From: Streptomyces sp. NBC_01446
GTDB taxonomy: Bacteria > Actinomycetota > Actinomycetes > Streptomycetales > Streptomycetaceae
Length of the DNA: 64,000 bases
Assembly (NCBI RefSeq): GCF_026340095.1
Contig: NZ_JAPEPO010000001.1
Span: 186,001-250,000 of the forward strand
Direction of reading: 5' to 3'
Numbering within the stretch: position 1 is the first letter of the stretch; each line of letters starts with the position of its first letter. The notes under the pieces were generated by a model, which saw only the letters and a list, made by a program, of their open reading frames with translations, ran no database searches and had not been told where the DNA came from. Shown here piece by piece: positions 50,444 to 59,627 of this stretch. The position numbers and the translations under genes were made by a program.

Positions 50444-51643
50444 CTACCCGACCTCTACGCCCGAAGAGTGCACACCCGCGCGGTACTTGGGGATCCGCAC
50501 GGTGATCTTCATGCCCGCGCCGGTGCCGGTCTCGATGACGAGGCCGTAGTCGTCGCCGAACACCTGCCTGAGCCGCTCGTCGACGTTCGACAGGCCGATC
50601 CCGGTCGAGGTGCCGCCCTCGCCGCGCAGGATCGCGCGCAGCTCGCCGGGGTCCATGCCGACCCCGTCGTCCTCGATGACGACCTCCGCCTCCGCGCCCG
50701 CGTCCCGGGCGCCGATCGTGATGCGGCTGCGGGTGACGGCGCCCTCCAGGCCGTGTTTCACGGCGTTCTCGACGAGGGGCTGGAGGCACAGGAAGGGCAG
50801 CGCCACCGGCAGCACCTCGGGCGCGATCTGGAGCGTGACCGAGAGCCGGTCGCCGAACCGGGCCCGGACCAGGGCCAGATACTGGTCGATGGAGTGCAGT
50901 TCGTCGGCGAGCGTGGTGAAGTCGCCGTGGCGGCGGAACGAGTAGCGGGTGAAGTCGGCGAACTCCAGGAGGAGTTCACGGGCCCGCTCGGGATCGGTGC
51001 GGACGAACGAGGCGATGGCGGCGAGCGAGTTGAAGATGAAGTGCGGCGAGATCTGCGCGCGCAGCGCCTTGATCTCCGCCTCGATGAGCCGGGTGCGGGA
51101 GCGGTCGAGTTCGGCCAGCTCCAGCTGTACGGAGATCCAGCGGGCGACCTCGTCGGCGGCCCGGGCGAGGACGGCCGACTCGCGGGGCGCGTAGGCGACG
51201 AGGGCGCCGAGCACGCGTCCGTCGGTGACGATCGGGGCGGCCACGGCCCAGCGCAGCGGGCAGTCGACGGCGTCGCAGCCGCAGCCGAACGCGGCGCTGC
51301 GCCCGGTGTCGAGCAGCCCTTCGAGATGCCCCATGACCTGCTTGCCGTGCGGGTCCCCCGCGCCGTCCCAGGCGAGGACGGCGGTGCGGTTGGTGAGGCA
51401 GAGCGCGTCGGTGCCGAGGAGCGTGCGCAGCCTGCGGGCCGACCTGCGCGCCGACTCCTCGGTGAGCCCGGCCCGCAGCGGCGGCGCGGCGAGCGAGGCG
51501 GTGTGCAGGGTGTCGAAGGTGGCCCGCTCCACCGGCGTACCCACGTCGCTGCGGCCACCGGGGTGCGCGGTGCGCCGGCCGAGGACGAAGCCTCCCGCGA
51601 GGAGGAGCGGGCACAGGGCGAGGAGCACGGCGGTGGCGGTCAC
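50444..51643 (-). CDS. LytS-type sensor histidine kinase
   Basis: 399 residues from GTG 51643. A single N-terminal membrane helix (VTATAVLLALCPLLLAGGFV) is followed by a GAF-like segment with cysteines (GCGCDAVDCPLRWAVAAPI) and a His_kinase domain. The phospho-acceptor region ALRAQISPHFIFNSLAAI is near residue 210, the N box PLVENAVKHGLEG near 305, the G1 box EDDGVGMDP near 340 and IGLSNVDERLRQVFG near 365. HxxFNxL identifies the LytS/YehU family. It is coupled by a 4-bp overlap to the symporter gene and pairs with the LytTR regulator at 53634. Confidence 0.92.
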   Translation of the reverse strand: MTATAVLLALCPLLLAGGFVLGRRTAHPGGRSDVGTPVERATFDTLHTASLAAPPLRAGLTEESARRSARRLRTLLGTDALCLTNRTAVLAWDGAGDPHGKQVMGHLEGLLDTGRSAAFGCGCDAVDCPLRWAVAAPIVTDGRVLGALVAYAPRESAVLARAADEVARWISVQLELAELDRSRTRLIEAEIKALRAQISPHFIFNSLAAIASFVRTDPERARELLLEFADFTRYSFRRHGDFTTLADELHSIDQYLALVRARFGDRLSVTLQIAPEVLPVALPFLCLQPLVENAVKHGLEGAVTRSRITIGARDAGAEAEVVIEDDGVGMDPGELRAILRGEGGTSTGIGLSNVDERLRQVFGDDYGLVIETGTGAGMKITVRIPKYRAGVHSSGVEVG

Positions 51644-53175
51644 GGCCGGGCTCCCGGCTCGCCCGTGGTGATCGTCCCGCGCACGCTGAGCGACTCCGGG
51701 AGGTGTAGTCGCGTCATCGTGGCGCTGGTGTGCGGCGGTACGGAGTCCTGGGTGGCGAGCGACACGAGGATCATGGCGAGGAAGCCGACCGGCACCGACC
51801 ACACGGCGGGCCAGGCGAGCAGCGTGTGCAGCCAGCCGCCTTGTACGACGCCGGCGACGGTCAGGGTGACCGCGACAAGCGCGGAGCCGCCGCCGAGGAG
51901 CAGTCCGGCCCGCGCGCCGGGCGGGGTGAGCCGTCGCCACCAGATGCCGAGGACGAGCAGCGGGCAGAACGAGGACGCCGACACCGCGAACGCCATCCCT
52001 ACGGCGTCCGCCACCGGCACCCCGCTGACCAGGAGCGCCCCGCCCAGCGGCACGGTCATCGCGAGGAGTGTCGCCAGCCGGAAGTGCCTCACGCCGCGGG
52101 CCGGCAGGACGTCCTGGCTGAGCACGCCCGCGACGGCCATCGTGAGGCCCGAGGCGGTCGACAGGAACGCGGCGAAGGCGCCGCCCGCCACGAGCGCCCC
52201 GAGCAGGTTCCCGCCGAGCCCGCCGACGGCCCGCCCCGGCAGGAGCAGGACGGCCGCGTCGGCGTCCTGGGTGGCGCTCAGTTCGGGCGCGTACAGGCTG
52301 CCGAGCCAGCCGTAGACCGGCGGCAGGCAGTAGAAGAGCCCGATGAGGCCGAGCACGGCGACCGTGGTGCGGCGGGCCGCGCGGCCGTTCGGGCTCGTGT
52401 AGAAGCGGACGACGACGTGGGGCAGGCCCATCGTGCCGAGGAACGTGGCGACGATGAGGCCGTACGTCGCGTACAGCGGGTGGTCCGCGCGGCTGGTGGC
52501 GAGCGGCTGCCCGGAGCCCGCGCCCGACCAGGGCAGGCCGTCCGCGGGCGGCGGGGCGCCGCCGTCGCCGTGCCAGGCGAGGACCAGGAAGAACGCGGGT
52601 ACGAGCAGCGCGGTCAGCTTCAGCCAGTACTGGAAGGCCTGTACGAAGGTGATGGAGCGCATGCCGCCCGCGGCGACAGCGAGAACGACGACGGCCGCGA
52701 CGAGCGCCCCGCCGAACCAGCGCGGCGCCCCCGTGAGGATCTGCAACGTGAGCCCCGCGCCTTGGAGTTGGGGCACGAGGTAGAGCCAGCCCGCGCCGAC
52801 CACGAGCATGCTGACGACCCTGCGGACGCTGCGGGACTCCAGGCGGCCCTCGGCGAAGTCGGGCAGCGTGTAGGCGCCGGAGCGGCGCAGCGGGGCTGCG
52901 ACGAACACGAGCAGGACGAGGTATCCGGCGGTGTACCCGACGGGGTACCAGAGCATGTCGGGGCCGTGCACGAGCAGCAGTCCGGCGACGCCGAGGAAGG
53001 AGGCCGCGGAGAGGTACTCGCCGCTGATCGCGGCGGCGTTGAGGCCGGGGCCCACCGTGCGCGAGGCGACGTAGAAGTCGGAGGTGGTGCGGGAGATGCG
53101 CAGGCCGAAGCCGCCGATGAGGACCGTGGCCAGGACGACCACGGTCACCGCGGATATCGCGTACGCCTCGTTCAC
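51640..53175 (-). CDS. Sodium/solute symporter, ActP/MctC-like monocarboxylate type
   Basis: 511 residues from GTG 53175 with about 13 transmembrane helices. Sodium:solute-symporter motifs are GLRISRTTSDFYVASRTVGP, NAAAISGEYLSAASFLGVAG and GLPHVVVRFYTSPNGRAARR with AFAAFLSTASGLTMAVAGVLS. The R(T/F)VRFYT segment and the adjacent DUF485 gene match acetate/propionate/pyruvate permeases such as ActP and MctC. It is preceded by the DUF485 gene, whose stop overlaps its start by four bases, and followed by the kinase gene. Confidence 0.9.
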   Translation of the reverse strand: MNEAYAISAVTVVVLATVLIGGFGLRISRTTSDFYVASRTVGPGLNAAAISGEYLSAASFLGVAGLLLVHGPDMLWYPVGYTAGYLVLLVFVAAPLRRSGAYTLPDFAEGRLESRSVRRVVSMLVVGAGWLYLVPQLQGAGLTLQILTGAPRWFGGALVAAVVVLAVAAGGMRSITFVQAFQYWLKLTALLVPAFFLVLAWHGDGGAPPPADGLPWSGAGSGQPLATSRADHPLYATYGLIVATFLGTMGLPHVVVRFYTSPNGRAARRTTVAVLGLIGLFYCLPPVYGWLGSLYAPELSATQDADAAVLLLPGRAVGGLGGNLLGALVAGGAFAAFLSTASGLTMAVAGVLSQDVLPARGVRHFRLATLLAMTVPLGGALLVSGVPVADAVGMAFAVSASSFCPLLVLGIWWRRLTPPGARAGLLLGGGSALVAVTLTVAGVVQGGWLHTLLAWPAVWSVPVGFLAMILVSLATQDSVPPHTSATMTRLHLPESLSVRGTITTGEPGARP

Positions 53176-53558
53176 GGCGCACCGTGGCGGTCGCGGACGG
53201 CCCGGCCGTGCACGAGGCGCGCGAAGTCGCGTTCGTTGCGCTCGGCCCGGCGCACGTACCACCAGGCGATGAGGACGAGGACCGGGTAGCAGCCGAAGCC
53301 GAGGACGATCCAGACGACGGTGGTGTTGCGAAGGGCGCCGAAGAAGAGGGGCAGGGTCACCACGGGCAGGGCAAGGACCGCGAACGCGGTGAGTCCGGTG
53401 CGGAGTTGACTGCGCATCAGGGAGCGGACGTAGGCCGCGCCCAGCGTCGTCTGTTCGTCGATCTCCCACTGGGTGGGGTGGCCGGGCAGCCGGCGCACCG
53501 CGCGCGGCTCGCCGGTCACGACCTCGCGGCGGGGTGCGGGCTCAGCGCTGGCGGACAC
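53172..53558 (-). CDS. DUF485-type small membrane protein, YjcH-like
   Basis: 128 residues from GTG 53558. The two hydrophobic helices TGLTAFAVLALPVVTLPLFF and VVWIVLGFGCYPVLVLIAWW follow a soluble N-terminus (HPTQWEIDEQTTLGAAYVRS). This is the DUF485 layout of the yjcH gene, which precedes actP in E. coli and mctB-like genes in corynebacteria. It probably assists the symporter. The stop and the symporter start overlap by four bases. Confidence 0.85.
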   Translation of the reverse strand: MSASAEPAPRREVVTGEPRAVRRLPGHPTQWEIDEQTTLGAAYVRSLMRSQLRTGLTAFAVLALPVVTLPLFFGALRNTTVVWIVLGFGCYPVLVLIAWWYVRRAERNERDFARLVHGRAVRDRHGAP

Positions 53559-53633
53559 GGCCGGAGTGTAGGCGGGGGTGCAGGCCGAGCGGAAGGGGTC
53601 GACTGGTATCGGCCCAGGTCACGCGGTTTCCGG

Positions 53634-54383
53634 TCAGCCGCCCGCGCGCCGCATGAGCAGTTCGCGCACCCGGCTCGCGTGGCGGCGGCTCACGGCGAGT
53701 TCGGCGTCGCCTATCCGCACGCTCATGCCTCCGCCGTCGAGGCGGAGTTCGTCGATGCGGTGCAGGGCGACGAGATGGCTGCGGTGGATCCGGACGAACC
53801 CGTACGGCTGCCAGCGCTCCTCCAGAGTGGTCAGCGGTATGCGCACGAGGTGGCTGGCGTCAGCGGTGTGCAGGCGCGCGTAGTCGCCCTGGGCCTCGGC
53901 GTACGCGATGTCGGCGACGGCCACGAGGCGGGTGACGCCGCCGAGTTCGACGGGGATCCGGTCGGCGGAGAGGTCCACCGTGGGCCTGGCGACGGCGGCC
54001 TGTTCGGCGACGCGCCGCACGGCCTCCGCGAGGCGCTCCCTGCGCACGGGCTTGAGGACGTAGTCGACGGCTTTCAGGTCGAAGGCCTGCACGGCGAAGT
54101 CCTCGTGGGCGGTGACGAAGACGATCATCGGCGGCTTGGCGAACCCCGCGAGGAGCCGCGCCACGTCGAGGCCTGTGAGCCCGGCCATCTGGATGTCGAG
54201 GAAGAGCACGTCGATGGCGTTGGCGTCGTCGCCTCCCGCGTCCAGGGCGCGGCCGATGCGGCGCAGTGCCTCGTTCGCGTCGGTGGCGCCCTCGGCTGCG
54301 CGCACCCGCGGGTCGGCCCGCAACAGGTAGAGCAGTTCGGCGAGTGCGGGTTCCTCGTCGTCGACGGCCAGTACGCGCAGCAT
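53634..54383 (-). CDS. LytTR-family response regulator
   Basis: 249 residues from ATG 54383. The receiver domain has MLRVLAVDDEEPALAELLYL (acidic pocket), the phospho-acceptor Asp in DVLFLDIQMAGLTGLDVARL near residue 62, Thr in MIVFVTAHEDFAVQAF near 90, and Lys in YVLKPVRRERLAEAV. The LytTR DNA-binding domain is in the last 100 residues, with YAEAQGDYARLHTADASHLV and FVRIHRSHLVALHRI. It is the partner of the LytS-type kinase at 50444, and probably controls the symporter genes. Confidence 0.92.
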   Translation of the reverse strand: MLRVLAVDDEEPALAELLYLLRADPRVRAAEGATDANEALRRIGRALDAGGDDANAIDVLFLDIQMAGLTGLDVARLLAGFAKPPMIVFVTAHEDFAVQAFDLKAVDYVLKPVRRERLAEAVRRVAEQAAVARPTVDLSADRIPVELGGVTRLVAVADIAYAEAQGDYARLHTADASHLVRIPLTTLEERWQPYGFVRIHRSHLVALHRIDELRLDGGGMSVRIGDAELAVSRRHASRVRELLMRRAGG

Positions 54384-54522
54384 GCGGTTGGAGTGTAGGT
54401 GGTTGTCCCGTGGTGGCCAATCCTGGTGGGACTTGAGTGATTCGGCGGCCGGTTGCGTACGGGAGGGCGAGCGGCACACACCGTCCGGTCAGAGGTCATA
54501 CACGTACGACGCGAGGAACGGC

Positions 54523-55173
54523 ATGAGGTCCCTGGATCGGCATCGCGACGTCGGCGCCTACGCGCTGGGCGTCCTCGACGAGGCGGACCGGTTCCGCTTC
54601 GAGGACCATCTCGGGCAGTGTCCCCGGTGCGTGGCGCGGGTCGGGGAGTTCGGGTCCACGACGGCGGCGCTGGCGCTGTACGCGCGGGCGACGCCGCCGG
54701 CCGTGGAGACCGTGGCCGAGGCGGGTCCCGTGCTTCTGGACGGACTGGTGTCGCGGATGGAGCGGGTGCGCCGGGCGGGGCGCAGGCGGTGGCTGTGTGC
54801 GATGGCGGCGGCGGTCGTGCTCGCCGTGGCGGGGCCGGGTGTTGTGGTCCTGGGCGGATCCGGCGACGGCGCCGTGCGGCTGGACGCGCGGGACGCGCGG
54901 ACCGGGGTGTCGGCATCGGTGACGGCGTCCGGCCGCGAGTGGGGCACCGCGGTGGGGATCGAGGTCCGTGACGCGCGCGGTCCCCGCGTGTGCGAGCTGG
55001 TGGCCGTCGGCAAGGACGGTTCACGGCAGACGGTGACGACCTGGGCCGCGCGGGCCCATGACGCCGCGGCGACCACGACGCAGAGCGCGGTGGCGCTCCA
55101 CCCTCAGGAGATCGCCCGCTTCGAGGTGCGGACCACGGACGGAACGCGTCTGGTGGCCATCCCTATGCGGTGA
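54523..55173 (+). CDS. Zinc-finger anti-sigma factor
   Basis: 216 residues from ATG 54523. The N-terminal zf-HC2 domain has DVGAYALGVLDEADRFRFED and HLGQCPRCVARVGEF, i.e. HxxxCxxC. A transmembrane helix (CAMAAAVVLAVAGPGVVVLG) near residue 105 is followed by an extracellular RskA-like domain. It should hold an ECF sigma factor at the membrane until a signal releases it. No sigma gene is next to it; the nearest is 49202. It is divergent from the LytTR regulator gene. Confidence 0.88.
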   Translation: MRSLDRHRDVGAYALGVLDEADRFRFEDHLGQCPRCVARVGEFGSTTAALALYARATPPAVETVAEAGPVLLDGLVSRMERVRRAGRRRWLCAMAAAVVLAVAGPGVVVLGGSGDGAVRLDARDARTGVSASVTASGREWGTAVGIEVRDARGPRVCELVAVGKDGSRQTVTTWAARAHDAAATTTQSAVALHPQEIARFEVRTTDGTRLVAIPMR

Positions 55174-55219
55174 ACCCCCGTTCCTGGCAGGCGACTTCGG
55201 GCAGCGTCCCCCAGGGCGT

Positions 55220-56080
55220 TCACTTCAGGAGCTTCGACATCCTGCGGTCCGCGAGCGGCTTGCCGCCCGTCTGGCAGGTCGCGCAGTACTGGAGCGACGA
55301 GTCGTGGAAGGACACCTCACGGATCGTGTCGCCGCACACCGGGCACTTCTCGCCCGCTCTGCCGTGCACCCGCAGCCCGCTCTTCTTCTCGGCCTTGAGC
55401 CGCCCGGCCGCGACGCCGCGGGAGCGCTCGACGGCCTCGGTCAGCGTGTCGCGCAGGGCCTTGTGGAGGACGGACACGTCGTCGGCGGTCAGGCTCGACG
55501 CGAGCTTGAAGGGGGACATCTTCGCGGCGTGCAGGATCTCGTCGCTGTACGCGTTCCCGATGCCCGCGATGAGGCTCTGGTCGCGCAGCGCCCCCTTGAT
55601 CTGCCGCCGCTCGCCGTCCAGGAGGGCGGCGAAGCGCGCCTCGTCGAAGCCGTCGGCGAGCGGGTCGGGGCCGAGCCTCGCGATGCCGGGGACATCGGCC
55701 GGGTCATGGACGACGTACACCGCGAGGCTCTTCTGGGTGCCCGCCTCGGTGAGGTCGAAGCCCTCGCCGTCCTCCAGGGCGACGCGCAGGGCGAGCGGTC
55801 CCTTGCCGGGGCGCGGCGGGCCGTCGGGGAGCCGGTCCCTCCAGTGGAGCCAGCCCGCGCGGGCGAGGTGCGTGACGAGGTGCAGCCCGTCCGCGTCGAG
55901 GTCGAGGAACTTGCCGTGCCGCGTCACGCCCGTGACCGTGCGGCCCTCCAGGGCGGCGGGCGGCGGGTCGTACGTCTTCAGGACGCTCACGGCGACGGGC
56001 AGGACGCGGACGATCTCGTGCCCCACCAGGTGCTCGGTGAGGAAGTCCGTCAGCGCTTCGACCTCGGGAAGTTCCGGCAT
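55220..56080 (-). CDS. Formamidopyrimidine/endonuclease VIII-type DNA glycosylase
   Basis: 286 residues from ATG 56080. The N-terminus MPELPEVEALTDFLTEHLVG supplies the catalytic Pro2 and Glu3. Lys near residue 57 lies in GRTVTGVTRHGKFLDLDADG. The H2TH region contains DQSLIAGIGNAYSDEILHAA. The C-terminal zinc finger has CPVCGDTIREVSFHD and YCATCQTGG, but the usual Arg before the third cysteine (GRST) is replaced by DSSLQ. That change is seen in some actinobacterial Fpg/Nei homologues and alters the lesion-side interaction. It repairs oxidised bases in DNA. Confidence 0.9.
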   Translation of the reverse strand: MPELPEVEALTDFLTEHLVGHEIVRVLPVAVSVLKTYDPPPAALEGRTVTGVTRHGKFLDLDADGLHLVTHLARAGWLHWRDRLPDGPPRPGKGPLALRVALEDGEGFDLTEAGTQKSLAVYVVHDPADVPGIARLGPDPLADGFDEARFAALLDGERRQIKGALRDQSLIAGIGNAYSDEILHAAKMSPFKLASSLTADDVSVLHKALRDTLTEAVERSRGVAAGRLKAEKKSGLRVHGRAGEKCPVCGDTIREVSFHDSSLQYCATCQTGGKPLADRRMSKLLK

Positions 56081-56138
56081 ACGTCCAGAGTGCCACCGGG
56101 CACCGACAGCGCCAGGTGAGCCGTCACCGCGCCTGTGG

Positions 56139-58235
56139 TCAGTCCCTGGCCGGCACCACAAACTCGCACCACACGCACTTGCCGCTCCCCCGCGCCTCCA
56201 CTCCCCACACGTCCGCGAGCCGGTCCACGAGGAGCAGACCGCGCCCCGAGACGCCGTCCTCGCCCGCCTCGCGGCGGCGCGGGAGCGCGCTGGAGGTGTC
56301 CTCGACGTCCACGCGCAGCCTGCGGTCGGACGCGGTGATCACGCGGAGGGTGACGACCGCGGGTCCGTCGGTGTGCATCAGCGCGTTGGTGATCATCTCG
56401 TCGGCGACGAGCTCGATCTCGTCCGCCCGCCCGCCGGCGCCCCAGGCCCGTACGGCGGCCCTGATCATGTGCCGGGCCTCTCTCAGGGCCTCGGGGTCGT
56501 TCGGCGCGACGTGCTGCTGGAGGCGGCCGCCCGACTGGGGCGCGCCGATGCCGCGCCGGCGCAGCAGGAGCAGGGCGACGTCGTCGTCACCGCCGCGTTC
56601 GTCGACGCTCTCACACAGCAGGTCGCCGAGGTCGCCGAGGTCGTGGGGGCCGCTGCTGACGAGGGCCGTGAGGGCCTGCAGTCCGTCGTCGAGGTCGGTT
56701 CCCGGCTGCTCGACGAGGCCGTCGGTGCACAGGATCAGTGCCTGGCCCGGGTCGAGTTCGACGGTCCCGACCGGGTATTCGAGCTGGCGGAACTCGGCGG
56801 AGAGGCCGAGCGGCAGGCCGCCGTCGACGGGCAGTCTGCGGCAGGTCCCGTCGGTGAGGCGCAGCAGCGGGTCCAGGTGTCCTGCGCGCACGAGCTGGAC
56901 GACCCCGGTCGAGAGGTCGGCCTCCGCGTACAGGCAGGTCGCGAACCGCTCGGTGTCGAGTTCGTGGAGGAAGACGGAGGCGCGGGCCATGACGGTGGCG
57001 GGCGTGTGCCCTTCGGCGGCGTAGGCGCGCAGCACGATGCGCAACTGTCCCATGACGGCGGCGGCGTGGGTGTCGTGTCCCTGGACGTCGCCGATGACGG
57101 CGCCGACGCGTCCGCCGGGCAGCGGGATCACGTCGTACCAGTCGCCTCCGATGTCGCGGCCGAGGGCGGCCGAGCGGTAGCGGACGGCGATGTCGGCGCC
57201 GGAGACCGCGGGGATGGTGCGGGGCAGCATGGCCTGCTGGAGGCCCTGGGCGAGGTCCTTCTCCTGCTCGTAGAACATCGCGCGCTGGAGGCTCTGGGCG
57301 ATGCTGCTGCCGAGGGCGACGAGGACGTTGCGCTCCTCTTCGGTGAAGCCGCGCTTGTCCATGTAGAGCAGGCCGAGCGCACCGATGGGGCGGGCCTGGG
57401 CGATGAGCGGCAGGTAGGCCGCGGCCGTGATCTCGAGCTGGGTGATGTGCGGCCACAGCAGCGGGTAGGACCGGGCGAAGTCGTCGGGGGAATCGATGAA
57501 GCGGGGCGCGAGGGTGCGCACGACGTCGCCCATGGGGTAGGGCTCGTCGATCCGCGTGACCTTGGTGCCGGGCACGAAGCTGCCCTCGGGCCCGTCGGCG
57601 ACCAGGTGGATGCGGCCGGCCTTGACGAGGCCCATGACGAGGCTGGTCGCGCCGAGGTGCTGGAGGCCGTGGCTGTCCTTGAGGACGTCGATGACGTCCT
57701 GGACGGTGCGGGCGTGCGCGAGGGCGGCGGTGGTGCCCTGGACGACGCTGGTCTGGCGGCGGCGCAGGGCGTCCTGTTCGCGGCGGGCCGTGCTGTCGCT
57801 GAGTTCCTGGGTGGCGTCGCGGACGATGCCGATGATGCGGCGCGGGCGGCCGGTGTCGTCGCGCCTGATGTAGCCCTGGGTGTGGGTCCAGCGCATCCTG
57901 CCGTCGCGGCATTTGATGCGGAAGTAGGCGCCGTAGTTCTCGTTGCTGCTCTTGAGGGCCGTGGAGACGATTTCGTCGAGGCGGGTGGCCTCGGTCGGGG
58001 GGATGCGGATGTCGAGCGACTCGGGACGCCCGTCGTACTCGTCGGGGCGTACGTCGAAGATCTCGTGGGCCTTGGCGTCCATGTGCATCAGGCCGGTGTC
58101 GAGGTCCCAGTCGAAGCTGCCGATGCCCAGGTGGTCCCCGAACTCGGCGAGGAAGCAGCAGGCGGCGCCCCCTGTCGCCCTGCCGCAGTGCGTGCAGTCG
58201 ATCGGCTCCCCGCCCCCCGTACCGGCGGCTTCCAT
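56139..58235 (-). CDS. PAS-GAF-SpoIIE-HATPase phosphatase/kinase (PP2C regulator)
   Basis: 698 residues. There is a short Cys-rich start (CTHCGRATGGAACC), a PAS/PAC domain (about 30-145), a GAF domain (about 165-315), a SpoIIE-type PP2C domain (about 330-550), and a C-terminal HATPase_c domain (about 570-695) with VADEMITNALMHTDGPAVV and GRGLLLVDRLADVWGV. The PP2C metal motif is in GRDIGGDWYDVIPLPGGRVG with VIGDVQGHD. The combination of phosphatase and anti-sigma-kinase modules suggests control of an alternative sigma factor by partner switching. No antagonist gene is adjacent. Confidence 0.92.
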   Translation of the reverse strand: MEAAGTGGGEPIDCTHCGRATGGAACCFLAEFGDHLGIGSFDWDLDTGLMHMDAKAHEIFDVRPDEYDGRPESLDIRIPPTEATRLDEIVSTALKSSNENYGAYFRIKCRDGRMRWTHTQGYIRRDDTGRPRRIIGIVRDATQELSDSTARREQDALRRRQTSVVQGTTAALAHARTVQDVIDVLKDSHGLQHLGATSLVMGLVKAGRIHLVADGPEGSFVPGTKVTRIDEPYPMGDVVRTLAPRFIDSPDDFARSYPLLWPHITQLEITAAAYLPLIAQARPIGALGLLYMDKRGFTEEERNVLVALGSSIAQSLQRAMFYEQEKDLAQGLQQAMLPRTIPAVSGADIAVRYRSAALGRDIGGDWYDVIPLPGGRVGAVIGDVQGHDTHAAAVMGQLRIVLRAYAAEGHTPATVMARASVFLHELDTERFATCLYAEADLSTGVVQLVRAGHLDPLLRLTDGTCRRLPVDGGLPLGLSAEFRQLEYPVGTVELDPGQALILCTDGLVEQPGTDLDDGLQALTALVSSGPHDLGDLGDLLCESVDERGGDDDVALLLLRRRGIGAPQSGGRLQQHVAPNDPEALREARHMIRAAVRAWGAGGRADEIELVADEMITNALMHTDGPAVVTLRVITASDRRLRVDVEDTSSALPRRREAGEDGVSGRGLLLVDRLADVWGVEARGSGKCVWCEFVVPARD

Positions 58236-58371
58236 GGGGCCACGCTAGGCGCAGCGCGAATCACTCGCATGCGGGGCACGGCGTACTCCGGACGGGCCTG
58301 GGCGCGCCCCGGAGCGCGCCGGGGGCCGTCGGTGCGGCGGCCACCGGCGCGCTTCGCCGGGACGGGGCCCG

Positions 58372-59511
58372 TCAGCTGTCGCTGACGTTCGCGGCGGACG
58401 GCAGGTCGGGGATGAGGCCGTTGCCGTCGGGCAGGTCGGGGCTGTCGGGGACGGTGTCCGGGCCGAGGTCGCTGGATCCGTCGCTGGGAGGCGCGTCCGT
58501 GGGGGTGCCGGTGTCGCCGGGCACGCTGGTCGGCGGGCTCGCGGGCTCAGAGGCCGGCGCCGACTTCTCCGAGGAGGGCGGCTCTGACGACGGGGGGCTG
58601 GCGCTGCTGGAGGAGTCCGGCGGGCCGGTGCTGCTGCTCGGGCTCGGCGACGTGGACGACGGCGGGGGCGACGTCGGGGGCGACGTCGGGGGCGACGCGG
58701 AACTGTCGGAGGGGTGGGGTTTCGGCATCGGGGGCGGCGGCACGCGCTTGTCGTGCTGCCCGTCGTCACCGACCTTCCGCTCGATCCACGTGTTGTTCGT
58801 GATGTTCACGATGACGATGTTCGTGATGACCTTCGGTGCCGGGGTGACGACCACGACCCGAGTGGGCCGGTAGCCGGACCACTGCTGCCCCTGGGTGTTC
58901 GGCGTCCCCCTGAACGCGACGGGCGGGCTCAGCGGATTGCCGCACGCGCACCGCACCCGTGGCATCCCGCGGTCGTCGACGAGGACGGCGGTGCCGGCCT
59001 GGAGCACGGACTGGTAGCTCGTCGCCTCTCCGGAGCGGTAGCCGTGGTTGGTGACGCGGGTGTCGGCGCGCAGGACGACCGGCGTGAGCCCGCGCAGGAA
59101 GCCGGGGACGGCGTCCGCGGAGATGCCTTCGGCGTCGGCGAAGGCGCGTTCCTTGGTCGGGTCCGCGGTGAGGAAGGTGACCTGCTTCTCGACGTCGCAG
59201 CTTCCGACGGACTGTGTGCCGCCGTAGAGGCCGGGGGTCGCACCGTCGACGGGGTGCATGCCCTGCGTGCTCGTGGAGGCGGTGCCGCTCGGTGACGGCG
59301 GCTGCGGCGTTCGGGTGACGGGCGCGGGGGTCTCGGTGGTCTTGGCGGTGGAGTCGGTGAACGGGTCGGGGCCCGTGCCGGCCACGGGCTGGAGGAAGAG
59401 CTCCCCCTTGCCGGCCGACGCGTTGTTGCCGCTGTCCCCCGAGCATCCGGCGACCAGGAGCGCGGCGGATATCGCCAGGGCAGCGACAAAGGTCCTGGTG
59501 GGTGAGCGCAC
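58372..59511 (-). CDS. DUF6777-type lipoprotein with Pro/Ser-rich tail
   Basis: 379 residues from GTG 59511. A signal peptide ends in a lipobox at LLVAGC (Cys23). The central domain (about 45-240) has GTGPDPFTDS, GLYGGTQSVGSCDVEKQVTF and VPGFLRGLTPVVLRADTRVT, then RVRCACGNPLSPP with a cysteine pair. After WIERKVGDD the last 110 residues are Pro/Ser/Thr-rich and disordered (SPPTSPPTSPP). It matches the actinobacterial family I recall as DUF6777. Function is unknown. It is divergent from the LMF gene, with 116 bp between starts. Confidence 0.82.
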   Translation of the reverse strand: MRSPTRTFVAALAISAALLVAGCSGDSGNNASAGKGELFLQPVAGTGPDPFTDSTAKTTETPAPVTRTPQPPSPSGTASTSTQGMHPVDGATPGLYGGTQSVGSCDVEKQVTFLTADPTKERAFADAEGISADAVPGFLRGLTPVVLRADTRVTNHGYRSGEATSYQSVLQAGTAVLVDDRGMPRVRCACGNPLSPPVAFRGTPNTQGQQWSGYRPTRVVVVTPAPKVITNIVIVNITNNTWIERKVGDDGQHDKRVPPPPMPKPHPSDSSASPPTSPPTSPPPSSTSPSPSSSTGPPDSSSSASPPSSEPPSSEKSAPASEPASPPTSVPGDTGTPTDAPPSDGSSDLGPDTVPDSPDLPDGNGLIPDLPSAANVSDS

Positions 59512-59627
59512 CGTGTTCTCCCGCCTACATATGGGCACTTTGCCCCATTGTTTGCGGCAAAATCGGGCATCCCGCAAGCGCAATGCGATCCCGCACGCGC
59601 GTTGCGCCCCTCCGTCACACTGGAGAG

